From the NCBI GenBank assembly GCA_016124235.1, contig WGOC01000032.1, positions 1-42,478 of the forward strand: a stretch of 42,478 bases of DNA, written 5' to 3'. The stretch is from a bacterium (GTDB lineage: Bacteria > Verrucomicrobiota > Verrucomicrobiia > Limisphaerales > RI-55). Shown one piece after another: positions 32,477-40,384 of this stretch. Position numbers and translations under genes: made by a program. How positions within the stretch are numbered: the stretch's first letter is position 1; the number at the start of each line of letters is the position of its first letter. Under the pieces are notes generated by a model. That model had not been told where the DNA came from and made no database searches. It saw only the letters and a list, made by a program, of their open reading frames with translations.

Positions 32477-33856
32477 ATGAATCGCATGAACGCTTTCCGC
32501 CTCGTCACCGTGTTACTGGTAATTGCTTTTGTCCCCGGTGAATTCTCATCCGCCGTGGCTGCTGGGAATCCTGAGGGCATCCGCCGTGACGCCGTGGTGG
32601 ATGCTGTTGAAAAGGCCATGCCGTCCGTCGTTAACATTGCCACGGAAACGATCGTTCGCCGGAACAACCCGATGGATGACTTTCTCAGCGACTTTTTTGG
32701 CTATCGGCAAATGCCCCGCAACTACAAGAGCTACAGCGTCGGCTCCGGCGTGATTATCGACGAGGACGGTTACGTGCTGACGAATTTTCACGTGATCGAG
32801 GGGGCATCTCGCGTGCAGGTGAAGCTCCATGACGGCCGCGAGTTCGACGCGGACAAGATCAACTACGGGAGCAGCCGTTCCGACGTGGCGTTGCTGCACA
32901 TCATCGCCCCGGAAGGCACCAAGTTTCAGGCGGTGCGGTTTGCAAAGGATGACGATCTGTTGCTGGGCGAAACAGTGCTGGCGCTCGGCAACCCCTTCGG
33001 CCTCGGTGGTTCGGTGAGCCGTGGCATTCTTAGTTCGAAAAGCCGCCGACCGATCAATGACGACGAGCAACTCGGTATCGCGGACTGGCTACAGACGGAC
33101 GCCGCCATCAACCCGGGCAACAGTGGTGGAGCTTTAATCAATCTCAATGGCGAACTGATTGGGATGAATGTCGCCGTCTTTCGCGGCAATAATTATAACG
33201 CGCCGGCCCAGGGCATTGGTTTTGCCATACCGATCAAACGCGTACGCGAGGCCATTTCCTACTTCTTTGTCCCCGAGACGACGCAGGGTTTGTGGTTCGG
33301 TGCGCGGATCAATCCCGGCGTCTTTCCGTTGGTCGTAGCCGATGTGCAAAAAGACAGCCCGGCGGACAAGGGTGGCCTCCGGGTCGGCGATCAAGTGGTC
33401 GAAGTCAACGGCAAGATTCCGGACAGTTTCATCGAGTTCAACGAACTGGTTGGCAAGAGCAACGACCACACGGCGAATGTCGAAGTGAGCCGCGGCGGCA
33501 AACGGATCAGGACCACCATCGATATGATGAAGAATGCCGATTTTTTGCGGGCGCGGTTGGGCGCTTCGCTTCAGGAACTCACGCCGGAGCTGGCCAGGAT
33601 GTTTGACGTTGGGACGCTCGATGGGTTGCTCGTCGCTGGCGTCGAGGAGGACGGACCGCTCGACAAAGTGGGCATCACGAAAGGCGATTTGATTGCCGCG
33701 ATTCAGGGAAGTCCCATGCATGACCTGGCGCGTGCAACGCTGGCGCTTTCGGAAATCGGTCCCGGCGACGACGTCGTGCTACGAGTTATCGCCCGACGGC
33801 AACGCGGCGCCTTTACCCGCCTCCAACAAGGTGACGTGCGGATCAAACTGAAGTGA
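32477..33856 (+). CDS. HtrA/DegP-type serine protease with two PDZ domains
   Basis: A secreted trypsin-fold protease of 459 residues from ATG 32477 (an upstream TTG at 32471 adds two residues). A signal peptide covers about residues 1-29 (cut near AVA-AG). The catalytic triad is complete: His105 (LTNFHVIEGA), Asp136 (SDVALLHI) and Ser216 (NPGNSGGAL). Two PDZ domains follow, about 275-365 (ADVQKDSPADKGGLRVGDQV) and 375-455 (GVEEDGPLDKVGITKGDLIA). These proteins degrade or refold damaged envelope proteins. The gene is divergent from oppA with about 160 bases between. The LA loop is short, more like DegS/DegQ than DegP. Confidence 0.92.
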   Translation: MNRMNAFRLVTVLLVIAFVPGEFSSAVAAGNPEGIRRDAVVDAVEKAMPSVVNIATETIVRRNNPMDDFLSDFFGYRQMPRNYKSYSVGSGVIIDEDGYVLTNFHVIEGASRVQVKLHDGREFDADKINYGSSRSDVALLHIIAPEGTKFQAVRFAKDDDLLLGETVLALGNPFGLGGSVSRGILSSKSRRPINDDEQLGIADWLQTDAAINPGNSGGALINLNGELIGMNVAVFRGNNYNAPAQGIGFAIPIKRVREAISYFFVPETTQGLWFGARINPGVFPLVVADVQKDSPADKGGLRVGDQVVEVNGKIPDSFIEFNELVGKSNDHTANVEVSRGGKRIRTTIDMMKNADFLRARLGASLQELTPELARMFDVGTLDGLLVAGVEEDGPLDKVGITKGDLIAAIQGSPMHDLARATLALSEIGPGDDVVLRVIARRQRGAFTRLQQGDVRIKLK

Positions 33857-33965
33857 TTTGCCGGCAAATGCGGCTAAGCAGGTCACCAGCAGGCAATTTC
33901 AGGACTAACCTTCAATAGCCGAATGCGCCGGCGTGAGGAGTCTTGCCGAAAGCCGTCAAACCAAC

Positions 33966-34541
33966 ATGGCGCACTCTGGCTTCAAACGATTCAGATGGTG
34001 GTATATTCCGCTGATTCTTGTCCCGATCGCCGTCGGCGTTTTTCTTCACTGGTTGAACAAGCCGCTTCAGCCGCCGGTGGTTTCGTTGAGTTTTGTTGGA
34101 TTCAAATCAACTTCCACCAACACGTATGCATTGATGTGTTTGAGCAATTTGGGGCCCACACGAGTTTACGACACGTCGCGAGACTGGCGAGCTGAAATTC
34201 AGACCGAGAAAGGGCTGGTGACCAATGTTGCCCCGAATTACGGGAACACAGTGACCCCGTACGGAATAAAACGTGGCGCCAGTGTCACGTTTCAGATTGA
34301 GATTCCGCGCGAAACCCAAAAGTACCGATTTCAAACTTATTTCCTTTGGTATCCCAAACACAACGCGCAATTAAGAATAACTGAAGTGTTAAGTGATCAC
34401 ATCGGCGAAGGCCACGTGTCGCGTGCGTTGGAATCGTTCCTCGGACCAATCCTCGGGCGACTGCCTGATTCAGAATCTGTCTACGACTCAGTCGCCACGG
34501 GCTGGCTGACCAATCTTCCCACTTCCAGAGTCGCCAAATAG
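33966..34541 (+). CDS. Membrane-anchored protein of unknown function, tandem paralog 1
   Basis: A 191-residue protein with an N-terminal signal-anchor (FKRFRWWYIPLILVPIAVGV) and an extracytoplasmic domain rich in beta strands. I do not recognise the family. It aligns along most of its length with the next gene. Both share (R)WWY(I/V)PL, a PP-VVSLS strand, TNTYA(L/V)MCLSNLGPT and a final ATGWLTN(L/V)PT. The middle is diverged. I prefer ATG 33966 over GTG 33933 because the paralog starts at the equivalent point. The beta-rich part (about 45-125) could be an immunoglobulin-like fold, which is a guess from strand pattern only. Confidence 0.65.
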   Translation: MAHSGFKRFRWWYIPLILVPIAVGVFLHWLNKPLQPPVVSLSFVGFKSTSTNTYALMCLSNLGPTRVYDTSRDWRAEIQTEKGLVTNVAPNYGNTVTPYGIKRGASVTFQIEIPRETQKYRFQTYFLWYPKHNAQLRITEVLSDHIGEGHVSRALESFLGPILGRLPDSESVYDSVATGWLTNLPTSRVAK

Positions 34542-34622
34542 ATCGTTTTCCCAACGTCAGCCATGTGAGGGGTTCCATATCAATGTGTCAAACCACGTGA
34601 CACGAAGCACAGGAAACCAAGC

Positions 34623-35210
34623 ATGATCGAGAAGAACCAAATGGGAGGCGTCAGTTTCAAGCGGTTGAGATGGTGGTATGTTCCGCTCCTGTTTCTGCCG
34701 ATCGCCATCGGCACATTCATTCATTGGTTAACCAAACCGCTTCCGCCGCCGGTGGTATCGTTGAGTTTGAAAGGATTTAAGGTCTATCCCACAAACACCT
34801 ACGCCGTGATGTGCCTGAGTAATTTAGGGCCAACGATTATCTATTTCGATTCGCGATACTGGGAGGCAACTTTCATTTCAGGAAAAGCAATGACCACGAA
34901 CTACGGTCAAGGTTTCTCCACTATTCCGTCACTCGTTCTTCAGAATTCAAACGAAGTCTTTTATGTGGAAGTTCCAAAAGGTTCAAAGTCCTGGCGAGTC
35001 GAGGCGGGATTCTCCTATTATCGGCATCACCACTGGCGGTTTGAACTGGCCGACTGGCTCATTCGCAAACGTGTCACATCCCAAATCGTCTGGAAACCGT
35101 TGGGTTATTTTGATCCAGAGTGGACGAGATTGTTAGAACCCGAGGAGCTTGGCGGATCGGCAGCAACTGGATGGCTGACCAACGTCCCTACCGCGAAAGA
35201 TCCCAAATAG
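34623..35210 (+). CDS. Membrane-anchored protein of unknown function, tandem paralog 2
   Basis: A 195-residue paralog of the gene immediately upstream. The ATG at 34623 has AGGA (34611-34614) eight bases upstream, one of few clear Shine-Dalgarno sequences here, so this start is well supported. Features in order: a basic N-terminus, membrane helix RWWYVPLLFLPIAIGTFIHW, a conserved PPPVVSLSLKGF strand and TNTYAVMCLSNLGPT, a variable middle (YYRHHHWRF is His-rich) and the ATGWLTNVPT C-terminus. An 81-base gap separates the genes, with a small inverted repeat (GTGTCA/TGACAC, 34585-34603). The pair arose by tandem duplication, old enough for extensive divergence. No function assigned. Confidence 0.65.
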   Translation: MIEKNQMGGVSFKRLRWWYVPLLFLPIAIGTFIHWLTKPLPPPVVSLSLKGFKVYPTNTYAVMCLSNLGPTIIYFDSRYWEATFISGKAMTTNYGQGFSTIPSLVLQNSNEVFYVEVPKGSKSWRVEAGFSYYRHHHWRFELADWLIRKRVTSQIVWKPLGYFDPEWTRLLEPEELGGSAATGWLTNVPTAKDPK

Positions 35211-35312
35211 GTTCAAGCCAGAGTATTCCATTTTCCCGGTTGGCTATTAACCTCAAATCGTGATGATTTCCCACAGTGGACCTCGCTTGCCCCACCTGTT
35301 AATCTCCCGCCC

Positions 35313-36761
35313 GTGAACCTCCGCCACGAAGCCTTGAAGTTGGTCACCCGCCGGCAATTCTTCCGCGATTGCTCGACCGGGCTCGGCACCATTGCGCTGG
35401 CTTCGATGCTCAACGAAAAAGTTTTCGCCGGTCCGGCTTCCGCAACGAATCCACTGGCGCCGAAACAGCCCCATTTTGCGCCGCGCGCGAAGAACATCAT
35501 CTTCATGCACATGGCCGGCGCGCCGTCACAGCTCGACCTGTTTGACTATAAACCCAAGCTCGTCGAGCTGAATAATCAACCGGTGCCGGAGAGCTTTATC
35601 AAGGGCGAACGGTTCGCGTTCATCAAAGGCGTGCCCAAGCTGCTCGGCACACCGCACACGTTTCAAAAGCACGGACAGTCCGACATCGAGATTTCCTCGG
35701 CGTTGCCGCACCTGGCGACGATCGCCGATGATCTCTGCGTGATCCGGTCAATGCATACCGACCAGTTCAATCACGCGCCGGCGCAATTGTTGACGCACAC
35801 GGGATTTCCCCGGTTGGGCCGGCCGGGCATGGGCGCATGGCTGAGTTACGGTCTTGGCTCCGAGGCGAACGATCTGCCAAGTTTCATCGTGATGATGTCC
35901 GGTCCCAATGCGCCGGACGGTGGCGCGTCGCTCTGGGGCAGCGGCTTTTTGCCGACGATTCATCAGGGCGTGACGCTTCGCGCCAAGGGCGATCCGGTGT
36001 TGTTTCTTTCCAATCCCGACGGCATGGATGCGGCATTGCGGCGCCAGACTCTCGACACTTTGGAAACGTTGAACCGCCAGCATCTCGGCCGGGTGGGCGA
36101 TCCCGAAACACTCACCCGCATCGCGCAATACGAGATGGCTTATCGGATGCAAACGAGCATGCCCGAGCTGGTGGACATCGGTAACGAACCCAAACATGTG
36201 CTCGAGATGTACGGCACCGAGCCGGGCCAATCCGGATTTGCGACGAACTGTCTGCTGGCGCGGCGGTTGGTCGAGAAAGGCGTGCGGTTTGTGCAATTGT
36301 ATCACTGGGGCTGGGACAGTCACGGCGACAACAAGGGCAACGATCTGCGCTACGGCATGGTCGATGTTTGTCGCGCGGTGGATCAACCGGCGACGGCGTT
36401 GATCAAGGATTTGAAGGCGCGCGGATTGCTCGACGACACGCTCGTGATCTGGGGTGGCGAGTTCGGACGCACGCCGATGAATGAAAAGCGCAACCACGAC
36501 GGTTGGCTGGGCCGCGATCATCATCCACACGCCTACACGATGTGGATGGCCGGCGGCGGTGTGAAACCTGGATTAACGTGGGGCGCCACCGACGACATCG
36601 GTTATCAAGTGGTGGAAAATCCGGTGCACATTTACGATCTTCAGGCGACTATTCTTTATCTGATGGGCCTTGATCACAAGCGACTGACGTACCGTTTCCA
36701 GGGGCGTGATTATCGTCTAACTGATGTTCATGGCGAAGTGGTGAGGGGTTTGGTGGCGTAA
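35313..36761 (+). CDS. DUF1501 domain protein with Tat-type leader
   Basis: A 482-residue member of DUF1501, an alkaline-phosphatase/sulfatase-like fold abundant in Planctomycetota and Verrucomicrobiota. The N-terminus has a twin-arginine motif ([20 protein letters not shown]), so export by Tat is likely. Diagnostic segments are [64 protein letters not shown] and [20 protein letters not shown], whose Asp/His residues would bind metal. The start is GTG 35313. In these phyla the gene is normally next to a DUF1549/DUF1553 cytochrome-like gene; here that partner is missing. Substrate unknown; sulfated or phosphorylated polysaccharide is suspected for the family. Confidence 0.9.
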   Translation: MNLRHEALKLVTRRQFFRDCSTGLGTIALASMLNEKVFAGPASATNPLAPKQPHFAPRAKNIIFMHMAGAPSQLDLFDYKPKLVELNNQPVPESFIKGERFAFIKGVPKLLGTPHTFQKHGQSDIEISSALPHLATIADDLCVIRSMHTDQFNHAPAQLLTHTGFPRLGRPGMGAWLSYGLGSEANDLPSFIVMMSGPNAPDGGASLWGSGFLPTIHQGVTLRAKGDPVLFLSNPDGMDAALRRQTLDTLETLNRQHLGRVGDPETLTRIAQYEMAYRMQTSMPELVDIGNEPKHVLEMYGTEPGQSGFATNCLLARRLVEKGVRFVQLYHWGWDSHGDNKGNDLRYGMVDVCRAVDQPATALIKDLKARGLLDDTLVIWGGEFGRTPMNEKRNHDGWLGRDHHPHAYTMWMAGGGVKPGLTWGATDDIGYQVVENPVHIYDLQATILYLMGLDHKRLTYRFQGRDYRLTDVHGEVVRGLVA

Positions 36762-36850
36762 CAAATTTTCCTCGTCCTCGCCGTCGCGCTCGTTCTCGGA
36801 ACGTCTCTTAATCGACGACGAGATCGAGCAGGAGGACGATTACGATCCTG

Positions 36851-36950
36851 CTACGGCAGCGTCCGAATCAAATAGAACCAGTTTACCAAAACCGATCCGC
36901 CGAAAATCCACCAAACAGGCCAGCGCTGAAGCCGCCAGAGAGTGAGTAGT
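36851..36950 (-). pseudogene. Remnant of a second DUF2752 gene (3' end only)
   Basis: Minus-strand translation gives LWRLQRWPVWWIFGGSVLVN then WFYLIRTLP and a stop (TAG 36853-36851). This is a close variant of the C-terminus of the DUF2752 protein at 37431 (PRWPIWWIVGGLVLVNWFYL). Upstream the frame runs only about twelve more codons without likeness, then stops, and the Cys-rich core is absent. It is a partial gene copy. Confidence 0.75.
36863..36930. repeat. Direct repeat copy A (DUF2752 3' end)
   Basis: About 68 bases align without gaps to 37443-37510, exactly 580 bases away, with roughly nine in ten positions identical by eye. A 24-base core is identical. The copies bracket the small gene at 36997. 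Confidence 0.85.
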
Positions 36951-36996
36951 TCATTGGATTCTGTGGCATCAAGGTCGAGAGTAATTACGTGTCATG

Positions 36997-37392
36997 CTAC
37001 GGCGAAGTATCTACTAAATGAACCGTGGTATTCAGGAAGCCCCAATCAGAATGAATACAATGTGCCCAGGCATCTTCGACGCGATCTGCGCTGTCGTAGA
37101 ACACTTCAGCGTCCCAGCGAAAACCAGCCCTCGATGCAGTTTCGCCACCGAACATGGTCTCAAATCCTTTCAATTCACGAAGATCCACCAACTCGAATCG
37201 TCCACCAAGCTGTGCGTGGACTTCCGAGCGGGTCATCCCAATTCGAATCTGAACCCACTCGTTGGGAATCGGAGGTCGCTTGGACTTGAGCCTGTGCAAC
37301 TGAATCAGCACGGCTGCGGCAACAGCTACCAAACCACCCATGATCACGATCGCGATCACCGTGCGGCGCCGGAATTTCTTGTGTAGATTCAC
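36997..37392 (-). CDS. Small membrane-anchored protein with GMTRSEV motif
   Basis: A 131-residue protein starting at GTG 37392. A basic N-terminus and one hydrophobic helix (about residues 11-32) anchor it. The outer domain starts IPNEWVQIRIGMTRSEVHAQ then LGG, the 'GMtr.eVe..LGgP' motif of a small envelope family widespread in Planctomycetota and Verrucomicrobiota and reminiscent of SmpA/OmlA. The usual Pro after LGG is replaced by Arg, and the second half (FRWDAEVFYDSADRVEDAWA) is strand-rich. It is bracketed by a direct repeat derived from the DUF2752 gene, so it may have been inserted between, or carried with, a tandem duplication. Function unknown. Confidence 0.6.
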   Translation of the reverse strand: MNLHKKFRRRTVIAIVIMGGLVAVAAAVLIQLHRLKSKRPPIPNEWVQIRIGMTRSEVHAQLGGRFELVDLRELKGFETMFGGETASRAGFRWDAEVFYDSADRVEDAWAHCIHSDWGFLNTTVHLVDTSP

Positions 37393-37430
37393 TTGGCAGT
37401 GATTGCCAATTTACCCCCCCCGACGAAAGG

Positions 37431-37907
37431 TTACCTCAACTCCCGAATTAAATAGAACCAGTTTACCAAAACCAATCCGCCGACAATCCACCAAATCGGC
37501 CAGCGCGGAAGGCGGGTTTTGAGTCGCGGAAGGATTGGTCGTTCGACGAAATGATCAACCGTCCAAAGCGCAAACCAGCCAACGATCAAAAACGCCGCGA
37601 TTACGACGAGTGGATTGAACTGAACAGCTGTACCCAATTCCAAGTCAGCCAGCGATCGCATTGCGCGCGTACCGCCGCAGAGCGGGCACGGCAAACTGGT
37701 GAGGCGTCGAAAATTGCACGCCGGGAGCGCCACGTTCCATTGCATCGTCAAGCGCGCAACGGCCGCTGCCGCGAGCAATGCCAGCACCCACCAGAGCGGT
37801 TCACGCGAAGATCGCTCGACGTCGATCTCACGATCGATCGGGGGTTCATCCAACAACACCGGTTTCACGGCAGCTTGTTGTTCACTTAACTGTTCCACCG
37901 GCGCCAT
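37431..37907 (-). CDS. DUF2752 domain membrane protein
   Basis: A 158-residue protein from ATG 37907 (GTG 37955 would add 16 residues and overlap the gene before). After a charged N-terminus there are three membrane helices. The diagnostic motif is LPCPLCGGTRAMRSLADLEL then GTAVQFNPL, which is DUF2752. The C-P-x-C-G-G-T-R motif suggests metal or redox chemistry near the membrane, but no function has been established for the family that I know of. It begins five bases after the stop of the TM2-like gene, and DUF2752 with small TM2-type proteins is a common pairing. Its last ~70 bases are duplicated at 36863. Confidence 0.85.
   Translation of the reverse strand: MAPVEQLSEQQAAVKPVLLDEPPIDREIDVERSSREPLWWVLALLAAAAVARLTMQWNVALPACNFRRLTSLPCPLCGGTRAMRSLADLELGTAVQFNPLVVIAAFLIVGWFALWTVDHFVERPILPRLKTRLPRWPIWWIVGGLVLVNWFYLIRELR
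37443..37510. repeat. Direct repeat copy B (inside the intact DUF2752 gene)
   Basis: Partner of the repeat at 36863-36930, coding for the last two dozen residues of the intact DUF2752 protein. Direct orientation, 580-base offset. Confidence 0.85.
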
Positions 37908-37911
37908 CGGT

Positions 37912-38322
37912 TTAACGTTTCCTCGACTTCTTTTCACCTTGCACCGCTTTGACACTCGTCCCCAACGCCCAGAGCCAGGCGGTCAACCAAAGAGTTATGC
38001 CCGCAAATGCCGTTACGAGCCACGGGCCCCAGCGGGAAAGCAGGTCGAACAAATCCTGCGGATCACCCGACGAGTGAAACGCCTGATGAAGGAGTTCGCC
38101 AATGTGGGGAATGGCGTAGCCCAAAAACGCCGTCAGACAAAGCACTCCAAGAATCGAAAACCCGAGCTGAAAGTAACCAACCTTGCGCCCGGCCATGAGC
38201 GTTCCGAAACCCGGGAGCGCCAACTGGTTCATGATCGCGATCCCCCAGCCACGATCCCGCGCGCGTCCGGATTTTACCGGATCGGCAGGCTTGAGCGGTG
38301 GCGGTAGCGGCTTTTCAGGCAT
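37912..38322 (-). CDS. Small TM2-like membrane protein
   Basis: A 136-residue protein with a proline-rich N-terminus (PEKPLPPPLKPADP) and about three membrane helices. The segment LALPGFGTLMAGRKVGYFQL resembles the TM2-domain signature (PG-x-G-x-x-x-x-G-(R/K)). A basic tail (KAVQGEKKSRKR) suggests a cytoplasmic C-terminus. The helix pair is separated by a longer soluble loop (HQAFHSSGDPQDLFDLLSRW) than in minimal TM2 proteins. It sits between the GYF_2 protein and DUF2752 on the same strand and is probably co-transcribed with DUF2752 (5-base gap). Function unknown. Confidence 0.65.
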   Translation of the reverse strand: MPEKPLPPPLKPADPVKSGRARDRGWGIAIMNQLALPGFGTLMAGRKVGYFQLGFSILGVLCLTAFLGYAIPHIGELLHQAFHSSGDPQDLFDLLSRWGPWLVTAFAGITLWLTAWLWALGTSVKAVQGEKKSRKR

Positions 38323-38395
38323 TGTTGATGTACGACCTGCAGCATGCGCTTCCGTTCAGTCATGAACCAGAAATTGTTTTGCCGGCCGGCCGCGC

Positions 38396-39619
38396 TCAGG
38401 ACTTTTCGTCGCCGAAAATATCCTCGTAGGCGTACATCAAGGCGGCAAACGCAATGGGCGTCGTGAAGAAGACGCCGACGACCGCTAGCATCAATCCGAG
38501 CGCCACCAGCAGCGACGCACCCAACGCGAGTGCAAACAGCTCCCACCAACGTTCATGCACGACTTTGCGACTTAGCTCCATCGCTGGCCAGAAATCGATC
38601 GAGCGTTCGAAGATAAGTGTGTAAACAAACATCCAGGCGACGGCCAGATAGATGCCGGGCAGCACACAAAGCAACAAACCGGCGGACACGAGAATGAAGA
38701 CCAACACGCTGGCAAGAAGCAGCGGTACAAAGTTGCGATTGAAGCCGAGAAACAGATCGTTCACCTCGGCTTTTTGTCCTCGAAGGGTTTTCAGGAAAAC
38801 CACGCTCAAACCGGCAACGAGCACGCCACCCAGTGCCACTCCAATGACGCTTCCGGCCGCCGGCACCGAATGAAGGAGTGATAAGATGATTAACACCAGC
38901 GCGGTGGTACCGGTCAAAATTCCAAAGTGCGCGGTATACAAATTCCAAGCCCGCGTGAAACAGGCGCCGACGGAGATGTTGATGCCCTTGCCAATGATTT
39001 CGCTGGCGATTTGCTCGGCCTTGGCCGAGTCCAGCAACGGCGGTTGGGGCGGTGTATCCGTTTTGGTCGAGCCGCCGAATTCGTCGGCAAATTCCGGCCA
39101 GCCACTCAACGGGCCGAATTCTTTGCCGTCCTCGCGGCGAAGCTTGGTCGCACCATCGGCGCGCCGTTCACGGATCCATTCCCGAATCTGGCTGGCCTCG
39201 ACGGGGCCATATTCCCGCCCGTCCCCGCCGATCATGAAGAATCGGCTGGAACTTTCAGTCGATTGCCTTGCTTGCGAACGCGGCCCGGATGCAGTGCCAT
39301 TCTCTCGTTTATTGTCAGCGGTCGATTCGCTTTTCGCTGCATTCGTAGACGCTCCCCCGGGCGATTCCGGCGAGACTTCCGCCGCGACATCGATCGGATG
39401 GTCCGGTGAAGCCGCTGGCGAACTCGCGTCTGTGGGTTGCGCGGCGGCCGGAAACGAGTTGGCAAATTCCTCAAACTTCTCGGCTGGCTGCCAAAAATCC
39501 GTTCCCTGACGGCGCACCAGTGTGTGACGCGTCACCGCGCCGGCCGTGATGAGCCGCCGGATTTCGTCGGTCGCCACCGGGCCCACGACTTGATGGTTTT
39601 GGTCCTGAAAACTGAACAT
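38396..39619 (-). CDS. GYF_2 (DUF4339) domain membrane protein, two GYF_2 copies
   Basis: A 407-residue protein. Residues 1-50 form a GYF_2/DUF4339 domain (VVGPVATDEIRRLITAGAVT, RHTLVRRQGTDFWQPA). After a Pro/Ala/Ser-rich linker comes a second copy at about 130-185 (MIGGDGREYGPVEASQIREW, then LSGWPEFADEF). A further linker leads to a C-terminal membrane module of about five helices with amphipathic N-terminal helix FTRAWNLYTAHFGILTG, similar to the DUF975 or glycerophosphodiesterase-like membrane domains. GYF_2 domains are thought to bind proline-rich peptides; the TM2-like neighbour has a proline-rich N-terminus, so a physical partnership is an attractive inference. Upstream gene of the cluster with TM2-like and DUF2752. 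Confidence 0.8.
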   Translation of the reverse strand: MFSFQDQNHQVVGPVATDEIRRLITAGAVTRHTLVRRQGTDFWQPAEKFEEFANSFPAAAQPTDASSPAASPDHPIDVAAEVSPESPGGASTNAAKSESTADNKRENGTASGPRSQARQSTESSSRFFMIGGDGREYGPVEASQIREWIRERRADGATKLRREDGKEFGPLSGWPEFADEFGGSTKTDTPPQPPLLDSAKAEQIASEIIGKGINISVGACFTRAWNLYTAHFGILTGTTALVLIILSLLHSVPAAGSVIGVALGGVLVAGLSVVFLKTLRGQKAEVNDLFLGFNRNFVPLLLASVLVFILVSAGLLLCVLPGIYLAVAWMFVYTLIFERSIDFWPAMELSRKVVHERWWELFALALGASLLVALGLMLAVVGVFFTTPIAFAALMYAYEDIFGDEKS

Positions 39620-39910
39620 AATTTCACATCGTCCGGCAGCGGGATCATCCCGTCACCGGTTTAACAACACGGCAAGTGACGGCGAAGTTGCAAAGGATTG
39701 AACGACGGCGCAATGCACAGATTCGCCGTTGCCCGTTTTCCGCGCGCCACTGTCTTAAAACGGGCGAATAGAAGTCCATTTGCGGAACGCCGGGTGACTG
39801 GATTTGAAACCTGCTAAACTTGAAAAACGATAGGCAATCGCGCCGCGGAGTTCCCACTTGGCGGCCTGCATGATTCGTGCTTCGCTGCCCCTTCAAAGCA
39901 ATTCGAGACC

Positions 39911-40336
39911 ATGACAATTGATCAAGCCATTCCCCGACTCCGCGAGTGTGCCCGCAAAATGAATGAGGCCTATGGCCGGACCGTTTTTGACGAATGGGCG
40001 ATCGTCAGCCTGTTGCCCGATCGCTCGCGGTTGCTTGATTATTCCGGTCCCCGGCGGGAGGAATTTGCCAGCCAGTTCAACCGTGATTTGGCCGCGCTGC
40101 GCAGCTCGCTCCTGAAGGGCACACATCACTTCGGTCATTTCGAGTTTGCCCGCGATGGCGCCGGTTCGGAGTTCGACGCTTTCATGTGCGTCGGCGATGG
40201 GCTTTACCTGATGTGCAACAACCTTTACACGACCATGGCGGAGATCGCCAAGGACGACAAATGGTTGGCGGCGCAGGTTCCGTTCGTCGAGTTGAGCGAA
40301 AAATTCAGCTCCAGCCCCGTGACCTACACGGCGTGA
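39911..40336 (+). CDS. Conserved-looking soluble protein of unknown function
   Basis: A 141-residue soluble protein without signal or membrane segment. I do not recognise the family. It is mixed alpha/beta: an N-terminal helix (AIPRLRECARKMNEAYGRTV), a strand (DEWAIVSLL), a long helix (EFASQFNRDLAALRSSLLKG), strands containing HHFGHFEFARD and AFMCVGDGLYLMCNN, and a C-terminal helix. The order helix-strand-strand-helix and the small size recall profilin-like or roadblock folds, but this is only a topological guess. The gene is alone on the plus strand, divergent from the GYF_2 gene and convergent with the CaCA-like gene. Coding character is good and there is no overlapping better frame. Confidence 0.6.
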   Translation: MTIDQAIPRLRECARKMNEAYGRTVFDEWAIVSLLPDRSRLLDYSGPRREEFASQFNRDLAALRSSLLKGTHHFGHFEFARDGAGSEFDAFMCVGDGLYLMCNNLYTTMAEIAKDDKWLAAQVPFVELSEKFSSSPVTYTA

Positions 40337-40384
40337 GTCCGCCGGTTTGTCGATGGCCATCCGGCAATTGCTTTTGTGCCAAAA

